64,000 nt of DNA. Source: Acidimicrobiia bacterium (GTDB lineage Bacteria; Actinomycetota; Acidimicrobiia; Acidimicrobiales; Poriferisodalaceae). A program made the position numbers and the translations under genes. Each line of letters begins with the position of its first letter. The first letter of the stretch is position 1. The stretch covers positions 62,001 through 126,000 of the forward strand of contig JAJEEO010000003.1 of NCBI GenBank assembly GCA_022820925.1, in the 5' to 3' direction. Positions 25,445 through 34,351 of the stretch are shown here, in pieces. The notes under the pieces were generated by a model. That model was not told the DNA's origin, ran no database searches, and saw only the letters and a list, made by a program, of their open reading frames with translations.

Positions 25445-26571
25445 GACGCCCCCTCCGGCACGCACTCGAACGGCACGCCCAGCTCGTCGCCGACACGCCG
25501 CAGCGAGCGGACCACTGACGCGGGATAGCTGACGGTGCCTGCCGCAGTGCGCCGGTCCATCTCGAGTTGTTCGAGCTCGCCCGGCAGGTACACGGTCTGG
25601 CCCGGCAGCACATCCTCTTCGCCGGCCGCGCGGATCTGGGCGACCATGTCCTCGATGTCGTCGTAGTAGCCCTCACGGTCCCGGAACACACCGGGGTCCA
25701 TCAGCAGGAAGAACTGCCCCCGCCGACCCACGGCCACATCGCCGGTGTGGGCCGAGCCGCCCAGGATCCCCGCGGCGATGTTCGAGGCCGTGATCATGCC
25801 GATCCCCTTGTAGCCGCCGATGGCCGGCACGATGCCGCGCATCGCCACGTCAGGATCGACGGTGGGGTTGCCGTCGCGGTCCAGGAATCCCCACTCCACC
25901 GGGATCTCCGAGCCCTCGGAGCGGGCCCGCAGCACCTTGCCGAGCGCCACGGGCGTGATGGCCATGTCGAGCACGATCGGCGGATCGTCGCGGCGGGGGA
26001 ACGTCCACACGATCGGGTTGTTGCCGAACAGCTTGCGGCGGCTGCCGAACGGCGCCAGGTTCGGCACCGACGTGGTGGTGCCGTAGCAGACAAAGCCGGC
26101 CTCGGCGGCCTGGTACGGGTAGTTCGCCCCGCAGCCCCAATCGTTGGAGTTGCGGATCACGCCCACCACCAACCCGCTCTCGCGAGCCGCCTCGATGAGC
26201 TGCTCCATGAACCGGGTGATCACGAGCTGGCCGAGACCGTGGTGCCCGTCAGCTACGAGCACTGACGGCGTGCGGGTGACGATCTCGCACTGTGCAGTCG
26301 GATCGGTGGTGCCGTCGCGGAACCAGTTGACGTACCAGCTCACCCGCTGGAAGCCGTGGGTGTCGACGCCGCGCCGGTCCGACCAGAGCTGGTTGTCGAC
26401 GACGGTCGCCGCGTCGTCTTCGGCCATGCCGGCCGCCACGTACGCCGCAATGCCCCATGGCCGAAGCTCGTCCAGGCGAAACGACACCGGCGCGCTGTCG
26501 TCGCCGTCTGCGGGCCGGTCATCGGGAATTCCCCGAGGCAGTGTCTCGTTGCGTGTGCTTTGGTCGCTCAT
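25441..26571 (-). CDS. Ldh-family (malate/L-lactate/ureidoglycolate type) NAD(P) oxidoreductase
   Basis: This 376-residue member of the Ldh_2 family (AllD, YlbC, ComC) catalyses NAD(P)-linked oxidation of a 2-hydroxy acid or a related reduction. It keeps the T-H-G-F-Q-R-V segment (His and Arg) near 71-77, N-P-I-V near 184, and G-Y-K-G-I-G-M near 250. The usual S-N-H-F-G-type motif reads S-N-D-W-G here (near 142-146), so a normally conserved His appears to be Asp. It lies between an isopropylmalate-dehydrogenase-like gene and the flavin hydroxylase, all on one strand. Confidence 0.85.
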   Translation of the reverse strand: MSDQSTRNETLPRGIPDDRPADGDDSAPVSFRLDELRPWGIAAYVAAGMAEDDAATVVDNQLWSDRRGVDTHGFQRVSWYVNWFRDGTTDPTAQCEIVTRTPSVLVADGHHGLGQLVITRFMEQLIEAARESGLVVGVIRNSNDWGCGANYPYQAAEAGFVCYGTTTSVPNLAPFGSRRKLFGNNPIVWTFPRRDDPPIVLDMAITPVALGKVLRARSEGSEIPVEWGFLDRDGNPTVDPDVAMRGIVPAIGGYKGIGMITASNIAAGILGGSAHTGDVAVGRRGQFFLLMDPGVFRDREGYYDDIEDMVAQIRAAGEEDVLPGQTVYLPGELEQLEMDRRTAAGTVSYPASVVRSLRRVGDELGVPFECVPEGAS

Positions 26572-26637
26572 GTCCGGTCGCTCACCCCTCCGCTGAGTTC
26601 GATGCGTGTGTCTATCCGCGGACCCGCTGCACGACCG

Positions 26638-27693
26638 CTACAGCGCGTCGACGACGGCGCTGGCGAAGTCCTCCGTGCCCGACGTGCCGCCCTGGTCCGG
26701 CGTCAGATTCTCGCCGTGTTCGTACACCTGGGCCAAGGCTCGGTCCAACCGGTCTGCTGGTGTCGCGAGCCCCAGGTGGCGCAGCATCATCTCGGCCGAC
26801 TCCAGCGTGGCGGTCGGGTTGATGATGCCCTGGCCGGCGATGTCGGGTGCCGTGCCGTGGGCCGACTCGAAATACGCCCAATCGTCGCCGTAACAGCCCG
26901 AGGGCGCTAAGCCCATTCCCCCGATCGTGCCCGCGCCCTGGTCGGACAGGATGTCGCCGTAGAGGTTCGGCAGCAGCAGCACGTCGAGGTCGTGGGGCCG
27001 TACCACCAGGCGGTGCGCCATGTCGTCGATGATGAACTGCTCATATTCCAGGCCGGGGTATTCCTGCGCCACCTCGCGGGCGATGTCGCAGAACCACCTG
27101 TCGGTCGCAGGAAGCATGTTCGTCTTGGCCGAGACGGTGAGCTTGCCGCCCCGGCTCAGCGCCAGCTCGGCGGCGAAGCGGGTGACCTGCTCGGTGCCGG
27201 GGCGGGTGATGATCTTCGCCGCGAAGCGGCCGTTGGCAGCATCGGGCGGGACGCGGGAACGGCCCTCGGTCAGTCCCGCATCCAGCAGCCGTTGCGCCGG
27301 TCCCATGACGCCGACATACATGTCCTCAAGATTTTCCCTGACGATCACGTAGTCGATCCCCTCGGGCCGAGCCAGCGGCGAGGCATAGCCCGGCCGCCAG
27401 CGCACCGGTCGCACGTTGGCGTAGGTGCGTTTGCCCCAGCGCATGAAGCCGGCCCCCGGCGTGGTGCCGTTCGACGATCCGAACAGCACCGTGTCGGCAG
27501 CGTCGATGCGCCCGCCGACCAGCGCTTCCCGCTCGGCGGGCGTGAGCGCCGCGAGCTCGTCGCCCACCGGAACGTGGTCCCACTCGATCGGCAGATCCAG
27601 CGCGTCCAGCACACGGAGTGAAGCCGACATCGCCTCGGGAGCTGCATCGTCACCCGGAATGACGCACACGCGGTGCCGTCGCTGCTCGGTCAT
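26638..27693 (-). CDS. Isocitrate/isopropylmalate dehydrogenase family protein (tartrate-dehydrogenase-like)
   Basis: This 351-residue beta-decarboxylating dehydrogenase has P-G-D-D near the N-terminus, R-E-N-L-E-D-M-Y near 115 (the usual R-E-N-x-E-G is altered), and S-A-K-T-N near 190 supplying Lys. It also has P-N-L-Y-G-D-I-L-S-D near 240 for metal binding and E-S-A-H-G-T-A-P-D-I-A-G for the cofactor. It would oxidise a 2-hydroxy (di)acid with NAD and decarboxylate. The Ldh-family gene lies 66 bp downstream, so a three-gene hydroxy-acid operon is likely. Leucine synthesis is unlikely, since no leu genes are present. Confidence 0.85.
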   Translation of the reverse strand: MTEQRRHRVCVIPGDDAAPEAMSASLRVLDALDLPIEWDHVPVGDELAALTPAEREALVGGRIDAADTVLFGSSNGTTPGAGFMRWGKRTYANVRPVRWRPGYASPLARPEGIDYVIVRENLEDMYVGVMGPAQRLLDAGLTEGRSRVPPDAANGRFAAKIITRPGTEQVTRFAAELALSRGGKLTVSAKTNMLPATDRWFCDIAREVAQEYPGLEYEQFIIDDMAHRLVVRPHDLDVLLLPNLYGDILSDQGAGTIGGMGLAPSGCYGDDWAYFESAHGTAPDIAGQGIINPTATLESAEMMLRHLGLATPADRLDRALAQVYEHGENLTPDQGGTSGTEDFASAVVDAL

Positions 27694-27742
27694 GCGCGCC
27701 GACGCTACGCGGCGGGGCTCGCGGCCGCGTGGGCCACTGCAG

Positions 27743-28243
27743 CTACAGGCCGGGCTTGGTGACCATTACGGCGATAGCGGCCACGATCACCAGGTTGCTT
27801 GCCATAGCCCACATCTCGGCTCGCCGCCGCAAGCGCAGGGCGTCATCGGCCCGTTCGTCACCCGCTTCCAAGGCCTCGGCCAGCTTGGCGCTCGTCGGCC
27901 GCAACGCGCCGTGTGCGATGCCCGCCCAGGCGAAGTAGAGGATGAACGCGGTCGTCACCCAGCCCTGGCGGAGATCCCACCGGTCATCGATGAGCACCGC
28001 GACGAGCCCGGCGATGCCCGCGAGGTACGCCGCCATGTCAGTCAGCCGGTTCGATGCGAAATCGAATGACCGGCGTACCACGCTGGCTGCATCGGGCCCG
28101 TCGGTCCACGCCCGGCGCAGCATCACCGTGCCGAGCGCGCTCCCGCCGAAACCCACCACCGCGCCGACCAAGTGGACGACCAGCATCGCCTGATACCAGC
28201 CGGAGTTGAAGCTCACGCCAACCAGCGATTCGCCGACAGTCAT
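27743..28243 (-). CDS. Four-helix integral membrane protein (DUF2269-like)
   Basis: This 166-residue protein has hydrophobic segments near 18-40, 70-86, 98-115 and 145-162, with polar charged loops between. The helix with H-L-V-G-A-V-V-G-F-G-G-S resembles predicted integral membrane proteins of the DUF2269 kind, but the match is only by eye. The start M-T-V-G-E-S is chosen over upstream codons because the hydrophobic topology begins there. The function is unknown. Confidence 0.65.
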   Translation of the reverse strand: MTVGESLVGVSFNSGWYQAMLVVHLVGAVVGFGGSALGTVMLRRAWTDGPDAASVVRRSFDFASNRLTDMAAYLAGIAGLVAVLIDDRWDLRQGWVTTAFILYFAWAGIAHGALRPTSAKLAEALEAGDERADDALRLRRRAEMWAMASNLVIVAAIAVMVTKPGL

Positions 28244-28346
28244 GACCGCGAGTATCGCTCGCTCTGGGGCGAAAGTGACGGCGGCGTCGACAGGAAGATT
28301 CAAGCCCGGGTGACGCTCAGTGTCGGCGCCGCTTCCGGGGCGGTGT

Positions 28347-29486
28347 TCAGTCCGCCGGCGGGGCCAGGGAGTCTTCGATGAGTGCCTGCATCACCTCGTG
28401 CAGTGCCTCGTTGCTGTCAGCTCCGGCGTCGGTTGCCGCGCAGTAGGTGGCCAGCTGCCGGTCCGCCGAGGTGCCTCGCCGGCAGATCGTTCGCAGGTGC
28501 TCGATCTCGGTGACGCAGTCGAGCGCTTCGGCGTCCGGGCGCACCATGTCCACGATGCGCTCGACGGCGCGGGGGACCGGCTCGAGTTCTCCGCTCTCGA
28601 AGTCGATCAGCTCGCCCTCGATGCCATGCCGCTCCGCCAGCCACTTGTTCTGCCCGACCAGGAAGTTGCTGTGCTCGCGCCAGCTCAGGTGCTGGGTGCG
28701 CAGTCGCCACAGCATCCGCAGCAGGCATGCGTACGCAGCGGCCACGGCGACGGTGTCTTCCATCCTGGTCGGCAGGTCGGTGACCCGCATCTCCAAGGTC
28801 GGGTAGGAATTCGATGGCCGGATGTCCCACCACACCTTGGAGGCGTCCTCGATGACGCCGGCGCGCACCAGCACGTTGATGTGCCGCTCATACTCGGCCC
28901 ACGAGCTGAACCGCTCGGGCAGGCCCGTGCGCGGCAGCGTGCAGAACACCGCCGATCGGTAGCTCTTGAGCCCGGTGTCCTCGCCGCGCCAGAACGGCGA
29001 CGACGTGGACAGCGCCAGCAGGTACGGCAGGAAGGCAGTCATCTGACCCATCAGGTCGATGCGCAGCTCAGGATCCTCGATGCCGACGTGGACATGCAGC
29101 CCCGAGATGATGAGCTGTCGCGAGACCCCTTGGAGATCCGCGGCGAGCGCCCGGTAGCGCTCCTTGTCGGTGATGTGCGCTTCCTCTGCACGGGCGCTGG
29201 GATGGGTCGAGGCTGCGATCGGCGCCAGCCCGTACTCGGCGGCGGCTTCGGTCACGGCGAGGCGCAGGAGGCCGATGTCCGCCCGCAGGCTGCGGAAGTC
29301 GTCGCAGATGCCAGTGCCGATCTCGATCTGCGCGCTGAACAGCTCGGGGCTGACCTGCCCGTGACGCAGCTCAGCCACCCGTTCGATCAGCCCCGGAGGC
29401 TGCTCGACGACTAACTCGCCGCTCTCGCGGTCGACGAGGAGGTACTCCTCCTCGACACCCATCGTCCAGCTCGGTTCGTCCAGCAC
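28347..29486 (-). CDS. Glutamate-cysteine-ligase family 2 (YbdK-type carboxylate-amine ligase)
   Basis: This 379-residue ATP-grasp-like ligase of the GCS2 family joins a glutamate-like carboxylate to an amine. The hallmark G-V-E-E-E-Y near 10-15 is present, with I-E-I-G-T near 55, G-L-H-V-H-V-G near 130, and R-P-S-N-S-Y-P-T-L-E-M-R near 240 for ATP and metal. The start is uncertain: a GTG at 29484-29486 gives the nine-residue lead V-L-D-E-P-S-W-T-M typical of the family, while an ATG at 29462 would cut eight residues. Actinobacteria usually make mycothiol rather than glutathione, so a weak GCS or another amide product is likely. It is divergent from the molybdopterin oxidoreductase gene. Confidence 0.85.
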   Translation of the reverse strand: MLDEPSWTMGVEEEYLLVDRESGELVVEQPPGLIERVAELRHGQVSPELFSAQIEIGTGICDDFRSLRADIGLLRLAVTEAAAEYGLAPIAASTHPSARAEEAHITDKERYRALAADLQGVSRQLIISGLHVHVGIEDPELRIDLMGQMTAFLPYLLALSTSSPFWRGEDTGLKSYRSAVFCTLPRTGLPERFSSWAEYERHINVLVRAGVIEDASKVWWDIRPSNSYPTLEMRVTDLPTRMEDTVAVAAAYACLLRMLWRLRTQHLSWREHSNFLVGQNKWLAERHGIEGELIDFESGELEPVPRAVERIVDMVRPDAEALDCVTEIEHLRTICRRGTSADRQLATYCAATDAGADSNEALHEVMQALIEDSLAPPAD

Positions 29487-29604
29487 TGCGGCCGATGATG
29501 GCAGATGGAGCAGGCTGCGCCGATAGTCCGCGCCGAATGCAGGCAGCCGCGCAACCAAGCGCCGTAATCTCGGGCACTCCGGCTGTCGCCCATGAAAGGC
29601 CCGC

Positions 29605-31815
29605 ATGACTGATCGCCAGATCCATATTCGAAGCTGCTCGCTGTGCGAGGCGATGTGCGGCCTCGAGGTGCACCACGCTGACGGCGAGGTGAAGCTTATC
29701 CGGCCGAATCGCAACGACGTCTGGTCGAAGGGCTACATCTGCCCCAAGGGCACCGTGCTCGGCCACATGTACGCCGATCCCGATCGCGTGCGCAGACCGC
29801 TCGTCCGCGGAGCGTCCGGCGAGTTTGCCGAGGCCAGCTGGGGAGCCGCCTTCGAGCGCTGTGCCGAGCTGATCGGCGGCGTCCGGGACACCTACGGCGT
29901 CGAGGCGATCACCGCTTACCTCGGCAACGCCACCGGCTTCAACTACTCCATCAGCCGCTATGCCGGCATGTTCCTGCAGCTCGCCGGGATACCGACCGTG
30001 TACTCGTCCGGCACGGTCGACACGTGGTCCAAGAACGTGTGCTGCCAGCTCATGTACGGGCACTCGTGGCGCATCCCGGTGCCCGACATCGATCGCACCG
30101 ACTTCATGGTTGTGCAGGGCGCAAACCCATCCGCCAGCCAGGGCAGCTTCATGGGCTGCCCCGACGTTCCCGGGTCGCTGGACCGTGTGCGCGAGCGAGG
30201 CAAGGTGGTGGTCATCGACCCGCGCCGCAGCGAGACGTGCGCGCACGCCGACCAGTGGCTGCCGGTGCGGCCCGGCACCGATGCGCTGCTGCAGCTCGCC
30301 GTGGTGAATGTGCTGTTCGACGAGGGCCTCGTGCGGCTCGGGCACCTGGCCGGTCGGCTCAAGGGTGTGGACGAGGTACGGGCCATTGCTGCTGGGTTCC
30401 CGCCGGAGCGGGTAGCCGGAGCGTGCGGTGCGGACGCCGAGGCGATCCGCACCCTGGCCCGCGAGTTCGCCGCCGCTGAGCGGGCCGCGTGGTACGCCCG
30501 CATCGGCACCTGCAACCAGGAGTTCGGCACGCTGGCGTCGTGGCTGCCTGATGTGATCTGCGCGCTCACCGGCAACCTGGACTCAGTCGGCGGGATGATG
30601 TGGGCGAAGCCCGTGGCGTGGTCGATGCTGCAGCAGGACTGGGGCTTCGAAGGCGGATTCGACCGCTGGCGGAGCAGGGTCCGCGACATCCCCGAGGTGC
30701 TGGGGCAGTTCCCGATGGGATGTCTCGCCGAGGAGATCGACACGCCCGGCGATGGTCAGCTCAAAGGGCTGGTGGTGGTCGGCGGCAACCCGGTGCTGTC
30801 GGCCCCTAACTCCGAGCGCCTCGACAACGCGTTGCCGCTGCTGGAGGCGATGATCTCGGTGGACAATGCGCTGAACGAGACCTCCCGCCACGCTCATGTC
30901 GTCTTGCCGGGGCTGGCTGCGCTCGAGCAGCACTTCTACTCCGAGATGCTGTGGGGCTGGGCCAAGCGCTCGGCGGCGAAATACGCCCCGCCGCTGTTCC
31001 CGCCCTCTGATGATCGGCCCGACGAATGGGAGATCCTGACGCGGCTCGGTGCGATGTGCGCCGGCCTGGGAGAGGTGAACGTCGCAGAGTTCGACGACCT
31101 GTACTTCTCGGCCTTGGCGGAGCTCGCCGGCGTGGATCCGGCGGTGGCACTGGAGGCATCGCCCGCGCCAGGTCCCGAGCGGTTGAACGACCTGGCCATC
31201 CGCACCGGTCCGTGGGGCGACCGCTACGGCGAGAACCCTGACGGCTTGAACCTCGACAGGCTGAAGGACTTGCCGGACGGGCTCGACATGGGCCCGATGG
31301 TCCCCCAGGTCGACGACATCGTCGTGCACCCCGACGGCAAGATCGACCTTGCGCCCGAACGCGTCACCTCCGACGTTGCGCGACTCGAGGCGAGCCTCGA
31401 CCGATCTGATGCTGCGCTGAAGCTCATCAGCCGGCGCCACGTGCGTTCCAACAACTCGTGGATGCACAACGTGGAGGTGCTGGTGCGGGGCAAGGACCGC
31501 TGCACGCTGCTGATGCACCCGGACGACGCAGCGGATGCAGGTGTGGCAGACGGCGAGCTCGCCAGGGTTTCGTCGTCGAGCGGCGCCGTCGAGGTGGCGG
31601 TGGAGGTCAGCGACCAGATGTACCCGGGCGTCGTGTCACTGCCCCATGGCTGGGGACACGACAAGCCCGGAACCCGCCAATCGGTGGCGAGCCGCTACGC
31701 CGGGGTCAACTACAACCTGCTGGTCCCGCCAGACTTCGTCGATGTGCCCTCGGGCAACGCCGCCGTCAACGGCGTGCCGGTGACGGTCGCACCGGCATCC
31801 GGCGTGCCGGCTTGA
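29605..31815 (+). CDS. Molybdopterin-dependent oxidoreductase (formate-dehydrogenase/DMSO-reductase superfamily)
   Basis: This 736-residue protein has an N-terminal [4Fe-4S] motif: Cys 11, 14, 18 and 46 (C-x2-C-x3-C, then I-C-P-K-G). A full set of bis-MGD enzyme domains follows. Near 146, N-V-C-C-Q-L-M-Y-G offers a cysteine as the molybdenum/tungsten ligand, in the place of the selenocysteine used by some formate dehydrogenases. The C-terminal molybdopterin-binding segment includes R-R-H-V-R-S-N-N-S-W-M-H-N and L-P-H-G-W-G-H. No twin-Arg signal, iron-sulfur or membrane subunit is adjacent, so it is probably cytoplasmic with an unknown electron partner. Its stop overlaps the TTG start of an MFS gene. 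Confidence 0.9.
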   Translation: MTDRQIHIRSCSLCEAMCGLEVHHADGEVKLIRPNRNDVWSKGYICPKGTVLGHMYADPDRVRRPLVRGASGEFAEASWGAAFERCAELIGGVRDTYGVEAITAYLGNATGFNYSISRYAGMFLQLAGIPTVYSSGTVDTWSKNVCCQLMYGHSWRIPVPDIDRTDFMVVQGANPSASQGSFMGCPDVPGSLDRVRERGKVVVIDPRRSETCAHADQWLPVRPGTDALLQLAVVNVLFDEGLVRLGHLAGRLKGVDEVRAIAAGFPPERVAGACGADAEAIRTLAREFAAAERAAWYARIGTCNQEFGTLASWLPDVICALTGNLDSVGGMMWAKPVAWSMLQQDWGFEGGFDRWRSRVRDIPEVLGQFPMGCLAEEIDTPGDGQLKGLVVVGGNPVLSAPNSERLDNALPLLEAMISVDNALNETSRHAHVVLPGLAALEQHFYSEMLWGWAKRSAAKYAPPLFPPSDDRPDEWEILTRLGAMCAGLGEVNVAEFDDLYFSALAELAGVDPAVALEASPAPGPERLNDLAIRTGPWGDRYGENPDGLNLDRLKDLPDGLDMGPMVPQVDDIVVHPDGKIDLAPERVTSDVARLEASLDRSDAALKLISRRHVRSNNSWMHNVEVLVRGKDRCTLLMHPDDAADAGVADGELARVSSSSGAVEVAVEVSDQMYPGVVSLPHGWGHDKPGTRQSVASRYAGVNYNLLVPPDFVDVPSGNAAVNGVPVTVAPASGVPA

Positions 31816-33026
31816 CCGACCGTCGCAGCCCCTTCTCGGCCAAGGGCTTCCTGCCGCTCTGGCTGAGCGGCCTGTGCTGGCACTGGAGCCGCTGGGCTAT
31901 CGCATTCCTGGCCGGATACCACGTCAACGTCGTCACCGGTTCGCCCCGGCTGGTACAGCTCACGGGCACCGTCATGTGGGCGCCGCTGCTGCTGGGCGGC
32001 GCCATGGGCGGGGTCATCTCGGACCGCCTCGACCGGCGCCGCACGGTTCGCTGGCAGACAGCGCTGCTGATCCCGCTGGCTGTCATCGTCGGGCTAGCCG
32101 AGCGCGCGGGCCAGCTCGGCCTGTGGCTGCTGTACCCGTTCCTGCTGTTCGCAGGCATCGGCTGGGTCGTCGATATGACCAGCCGGCGAGCGCTGCTGCT
32201 CGACATCGTCGGACCGCAGCGGATCGGCGGGGCCATGGCCTGGGAGACGATGGCGCTCGCGTCAGGTCTGGCCGCAGGGCAGCTGCTCGGAGGTGTCATC
32301 ACAGGCCGAGCAGGCGTCGGCACCGCGTTCTTGGGCATCGGCGGGGTGCTGTGCGTTGCCCTGGTGCTGCTGATGTGGGTGCCCAAGGTGGCCCGAGTCG
32401 CGGTCGAGGAGACGCGCTCGTCGGTCGGCGCCGAGCTGCGGGCGGGGCTGCGACTGGCGCGCACCAATCGCGGTTTGCTCAGCATCCTGGGTGTCACCGT
32501 GATGGCGAACTTCTTCATGTTCGCCTACTTCCCGGCGGTGCAGCTCATCGGCAAGGAAGTCGATGCGACGGCATCCCAGATCGGGCTGATCGGTTCGATG
32601 ACGGGCTTCGGCATGATCACCAGCTCCTTCATCACCTCGGTGGCCAGCGCTCGGCGCTGGGGGATCCTCTACGTCAGCGGCGTATTCATCACGATGGCCA
32701 TGCTCATCGTGTGGGCGCTCTCGCCGAATGTGCCTTTCGCCGTCCTGACGCTCTATCTCGCCAGCTGCGGCAGCGGCCTGTTCGCTGCCACCCAATCCAC
32801 GCTGGTGCTCACGGTGGTGCCCGAGGCGATGCGCGGGCGGGCCATGGGTCTGCTGTCGATGGCCATCGGAGCCTTGCCGATCGGCACCTATCTCCTCGGC
32901 GAGGTCGCTCAAGCGCTCGGGCCCCGCACGGCGGTCATCACCATGGCCTCGATGGGCTTCGTGGCGCTCACGCTCTGGCTCGTCTGCCGGCCAGAAGTCG
33001 TGCGACGCGGCAACCCGACGCCCTGA
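31812..33026 (+). CDS. MFS transporter (MdtH/ProP-less efflux-type, 12-helix)
   Basis: This 404-residue major facilitator protein starts at a TTG overlapping the oxidoreductase stop (TTGA). Twelve hydrophobic segments are visible. The loop 2-3 signature G-G-V-I-S-D-R-L-D-R-R-R near 65-76 is the classical MFS D-R-x-x-R-R motif. The C-terminal half has M-R-G-R-A-M-G-L-L. It is translationally coupled to the molybdoenzyme, so it may import that enzyme's substrate or export its product. The family resembles the MFS_3/EntS exporter-type group. Substrate is not predictable. Confidence 0.85.
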   Translation: MTDRRSPFSAKGFLPLWLSGLCWHWSRWAIAFLAGYHVNVVTGSPRLVQLTGTVMWAPLLLGGAMGGVISDRLDRRRTVRWQTALLIPLAVIVGLAERAGQLGLWLLYPFLLFAGIGWVVDMTSRRALLLDIVGPQRIGGAMAWETMALASGLAAGQLLGGVITGRAGVGTAFLGIGGVLCVALVLLMWVPKVARVAVEETRSSVGAELRAGLRLARTNRGLLSILGVTVMANFFMFAYFPAVQLIGKEVDATASQIGLIGSMTGFGMITSSFITSVASARRWGILYVSGVFITMAMLIVWALSPNVPFAVLTLYLASCGSGLFAATQSTLVLTVVPEAMRGRAMGLLSMAIGALPIGTYLLGEVAQALGPRTAVITMASMGFVALTLWLVCRPEVVRRGNPTP

Positions 33027-33119
33027 GCAGATGCGGACCGAGCGCCCGACGGCCGTTCGCTACGCTGCGGCGTGGCCGAGTCGCGCCGCCGCTGTGCGTG
33101 ACGGGAGGGGAAGCCGACC

Positions 33120-34211
33120 ATGAAAGCTGCAGTGCTCAACGAGATTCCGGGCGAACTCGAGATCGAGGACATCTCAGTCGATGCGCCCGCTCCCGACGAG
33201 GTCCTGATCGAAGTGCGCCACGCCGGACTCTGTCACAGCGACCTGCACTTCATGGACGCCCATTGGCCTTACCAACTGCCGGCGGTGATGGGCCACGAGA
33301 GCGCAGGCGTGGTGACCGCCGTCGGCGACAACGTCTCGTATTGCGCGCCAGGCGATCACGTCATCACCTGCCTGTCGGTCTTCTGCGGCCACTGCGAGCG
33401 CTGCCTCACCGGCCGCCCGAACATCTGCGCCAATCCCGCTGCTGTCGCTCGGGCTTCCGGTGCCGCACCGCGGCTGGCCAAGCCCGATGGCACCGAGGTG
33501 GGACAGTTCGCCCGGCTCGGCGGATTCGCCGAGGAGATGCTGATCCACCAGAACGCTGTCGTGAAGATCCGCGACGACATGCCGCTCGACCGCGCAGCGC
33601 TCATCGGCTGCGGCGTCACCACGGGGCTGGGCGCGGTGTTCAAGACGGCCCGCATCGAGCCCGGCGCGACCGTGGCGGTGTACGGCGCGGGCGGCATCGG
33701 CCTGTCGGCTGTGCAGGGTGCGCGCATCGCCGGTGCCGGTCGGGTCATCTCGGTGGACGTCGAGGACTCGAAGCTCGAGACGGCCCGCCAGGTGGGTGCA
33801 ACCGACACGGTCAACGCTTCCGACGGCGACCCGGTTGAGGCGATCAAGGAGCTCACGAGCGGTGGTGTCGATTACGCGTTTGAGTGCATCGGGCTGAAGC
33901 AGACCTGCGAACAGGCCTGGTCGTCGTCGCGGCCCGGCGGCACCACGGTCATCGTGGGGATGATGCCGTTCGGCGAGAAGATCGAGATCACCGGCTACGA
34001 GGTGTTCATGCTCGAGAAGCGGCTGCAGGGCTCGATGATGGGCTCGAACGCCTTCCGGGTGGACATGCCCCGCTACGTCGACATGTATCTCGACGGCCGC
34101 CTGATGCTCGACGAGATGATCTCGGCGCACATGCCGCTGGAAGACATCAACGCCGGCTACGAGCAGATGCGCCAGCGGGTCGGCACCCGTACGGTCATCG
34201 ACTTCGACTAG
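33120..34211 (+). CDS. Zinc-dependent alcohol dehydrogenase (NDMA-type/class III-like MDR)
   Basis: This 363-residue MDR enzyme has catalytic zinc ligands in G-L-C-H-S-D (Cys 38) and G-H-E-S near 59. The structural zinc lobe is intact: C-G-H-C-E-R-C with a later C in R-P-N-I-C (near 90-105). The Rossmann glycines are G-A-G-G-I-G-L near 190. It resembles actinobacterial NDMA-dependent or class III-type alcohol dehydrogenases acting on alcohols or formaldehyde conjugates. GGAGGGG lies about 10 nt upstream. The SDR gene follows 140 bp later on the same strand. Confidence 0.9.
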   Translation: MKAAVLNEIPGELEIEDISVDAPAPDEVLIEVRHAGLCHSDLHFMDAHWPYQLPAVMGHESAGVVTAVGDNVSYCAPGDHVITCLSVFCGHCERCLTGRPNICANPAAVARASGAAPRLAKPDGTEVGQFARLGGFAEEMLIHQNAVVKIRDDMPLDRAALIGCGVTTGLGAVFKTARIEPGATVAVYGAGGIGLSAVQGARIAGAGRVISVDVEDSKLETARQVGATDTVNASDGDPVEAIKELTSGGVDYAFECIGLKQTCEQAWSSSRPGGTTVIVGMMPFGEKIEITGYEVFMLEKRLQGSMMGSNAFRVDMPRYVDMYLDGRLMLDEMISAHMPLEDINAGYEQMRQRVGTRTVIDFD

Positions 34212-34351
34212 CCGTCGTTGCGCCGAAGCCAGGGGGCACAGGGCGCTAGAGGCTGCCCGCGAGGGTGCGCGGGCCGGGCGGACCGTCTGGGTCGTGCGCC
34301 TGTCACACATCCGAGCCAGAATGACCGCACGAGCGACGGAGCGGAGGGGCC

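Noticed and set aside
29605..31815. Selenocysteine in the molybdopterin oxidoreductase
   Set aside because: No in-frame TGA is present and cysteine (N-V-C-C) occupies the expected ligand region.
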